In this document: in pieces, positions 63,020 to 64,000 of the stretch | Layout: the number at the start of each line of letters is the position of its first letter | Numbering within the stretch: position 1 is the stretch's first letter | Assembly (NCBI GenBank): GCA_026874595.1 | Contig: CM049306.1 | Location: 49,627,519 to 49,691,518 of the forward strand | DNA length: 64,000 nt | From: Sipunculus nudus | Lineage: Eukaryota; Annelida; Sipuncula; Golfingiida; Sipunculidae | Reading direction: 5' to 3' | Program-made: the position numbers and the translations under genes | Notes under the pieces: generated by a model | Told to the model about the DNA's origin: nothing | The model's input: only the letters and a program-made list of their open reading frames with translations | Database searches by the model: none

Positions 63020-64000
63020 TAATGCTTTTTGCAACATGTAATATAATCATATACATACCAAATGACAGACCGTTTACATTTTATTTGTAATGTTTCAAAT
63101 TAAAAATAAACGAATAAACAAAAAAAATTGATCTGAATACTCTGTGTACCATTTTCATTCCAGATGCAAAATTCGAATCAACACACAAATTTCAAGACAA
63201 TCCATGAAATGATAAAGAAATATGTGGGGGGGTTTTTTAATGATTTTTTTTTCTGGCTCTTGCAGAGCTATATATGAATATACATACCTGTTTAAAGGAC
63301 AGTTTTCAAAGTTTGTTGCATACTATTAAATTGCAATACTCTGACATGACTGTAATTTGTTGATCTAAAAATAACTATGAAACTTCTGAACAAATTTAAG
63401 GTGGCACCAGAGGATTTGATTTATTGCAATGAAAAATTACAGTTGTTAGTCTTATTTTAAAATTCTGGTTTTGTTAAAATTTATTGGAGGTGCGTCCCAT
63501 ACAACAGATAAAACTTATTTTGTAGAATAGTTACTGCAAATCTGTTAATTATTGAGAGATTGGAGTATAAAAGTTTACTCTAATGGAACGATTATGGTGA
63601 AATTTCCCATTTTTCATTCGCATGTTATATAAATGCTTTGTCTGATTTTGTTCAAAATTAAAACGATGACCAGGAAATATGTCTACAGGTTTAATTTTAT
63701 CAGTTTAATGATTCAAAGTCAAACATATTAGTGTGCAGTTAATATTTTGAAAAAAATGCATGTTTTCACACTTTAAAGAATCTTATACTTGCGTTAAAAT
63801 GATTACGCCTCTGTAGTTGTCTCCGATAAATTATCATCCTGAAAAAGCGTAGAAAATTTCAAGGCAATCCATGCATTGTTTATTGATCAACTTTAGCTTT
63901 TGCTTGAGATTTTATTCAAAATATACCGTTTACAGTGAAATATCATATCATCTGTAAGAGCAATTTTAAAGAGCTAGAAGTGACAATTTAGTTCTGATTT
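63020..64000. other. No feature seen at right edge
   Basis: AT-rich sequence. I see no exon, RNA gene or clear repeat. Confidence 0.5.

Noticed and set aside
1-64000. CRISPR arrays, bacterial operons or phage genes
   Set aside because: Split genes with GT-AG introns, pol III SINEs and absence of compact long frames show animal nuclear DNA; the tandem arrays have no spacer-repeat structure.

Overview
This is a eukaryotic (animal) window. It has long AT-rich introns with GT-AG (and two GC-AG) splice sites, interspersed tandem repeats, tRNA-derived SINEs, MITE-like inverted-repeat elements, (AT)n microsatellites and unusually long C/G homopolymers. The gene content (CDK20, DALRD3) and the repeat style (arrays of ~145 bp monomers carrying TGACCTTGACC or GGCGCC motifs, like those common in bivalve genomes) suggest a lophotrochozoan, probably a mollusc. 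The species cannot be read from the sequence.

Three genes are supported. (1) At the left edge on the minus strand is the first coding exon of CDK20/CCRK (941-1015); the rest lies outside the window. (2) On the plus strand, 4797-37849, is a gene I do not recognise. I assembled it from 20 phase-compatible exons into a predicted protein of about 1,400 residues. It is mostly disordered, with alternating lysine-rich and acidic/serine patches, and seven consecutive exons (9-15) are symmetric phase 1-1 cassettes. (3) Convergent to it on the minus strand, 51880-38768, is a complete 13-exon DALRD3 (658 residues). Its conserved C-terminal half matches the DALR-domain tRNA-binding partner of METTL2. The stop codons of genes 2 and 3 are 918 bp apart, tail to tail.

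Layout. 1-1.0 kb: CDK20 exon 1 and intron. 1.0-4.6 kb: intergenic, rich in (AT)n and poly-C. 4.6-4.9 kb: CRE-containing promoter-like stretch and exon 1 of the unknown gene. 7.3-37.8 kb: the rest of that gene. Its introns hold a ~5.3 kb imperfect palindrome (8.9-14.3 kb), several ~145 bp tandem arrays, a ~4.5 kb element with long inverted ends (20.8-25.3 kb), a recent 251 bp tandem duplication and a four-copy 60 bp duplication of a 3' splice site. 38.5-51.9 kb: DALRD3, with two SINE copies that have clear target-site duplications. 52-64 kb: no convincing gene; this part holds a tRNA-like inverted-repeat element, a TIR element, a decayed LINE 3' end, a GGCGCC tandem array and two weak candidate exons near the right end.

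The most notable observations are the tandemly repeated AG|GTRAGA splice-site module in front of exon 14, the two GC-AG introns flanking the giant palindrome, the exon-cassette architecture of the unrecognised protein, and the repeated dispersal of perfect nuclear-receptor-type direct repeats within nucleosome-length tandem arrays.
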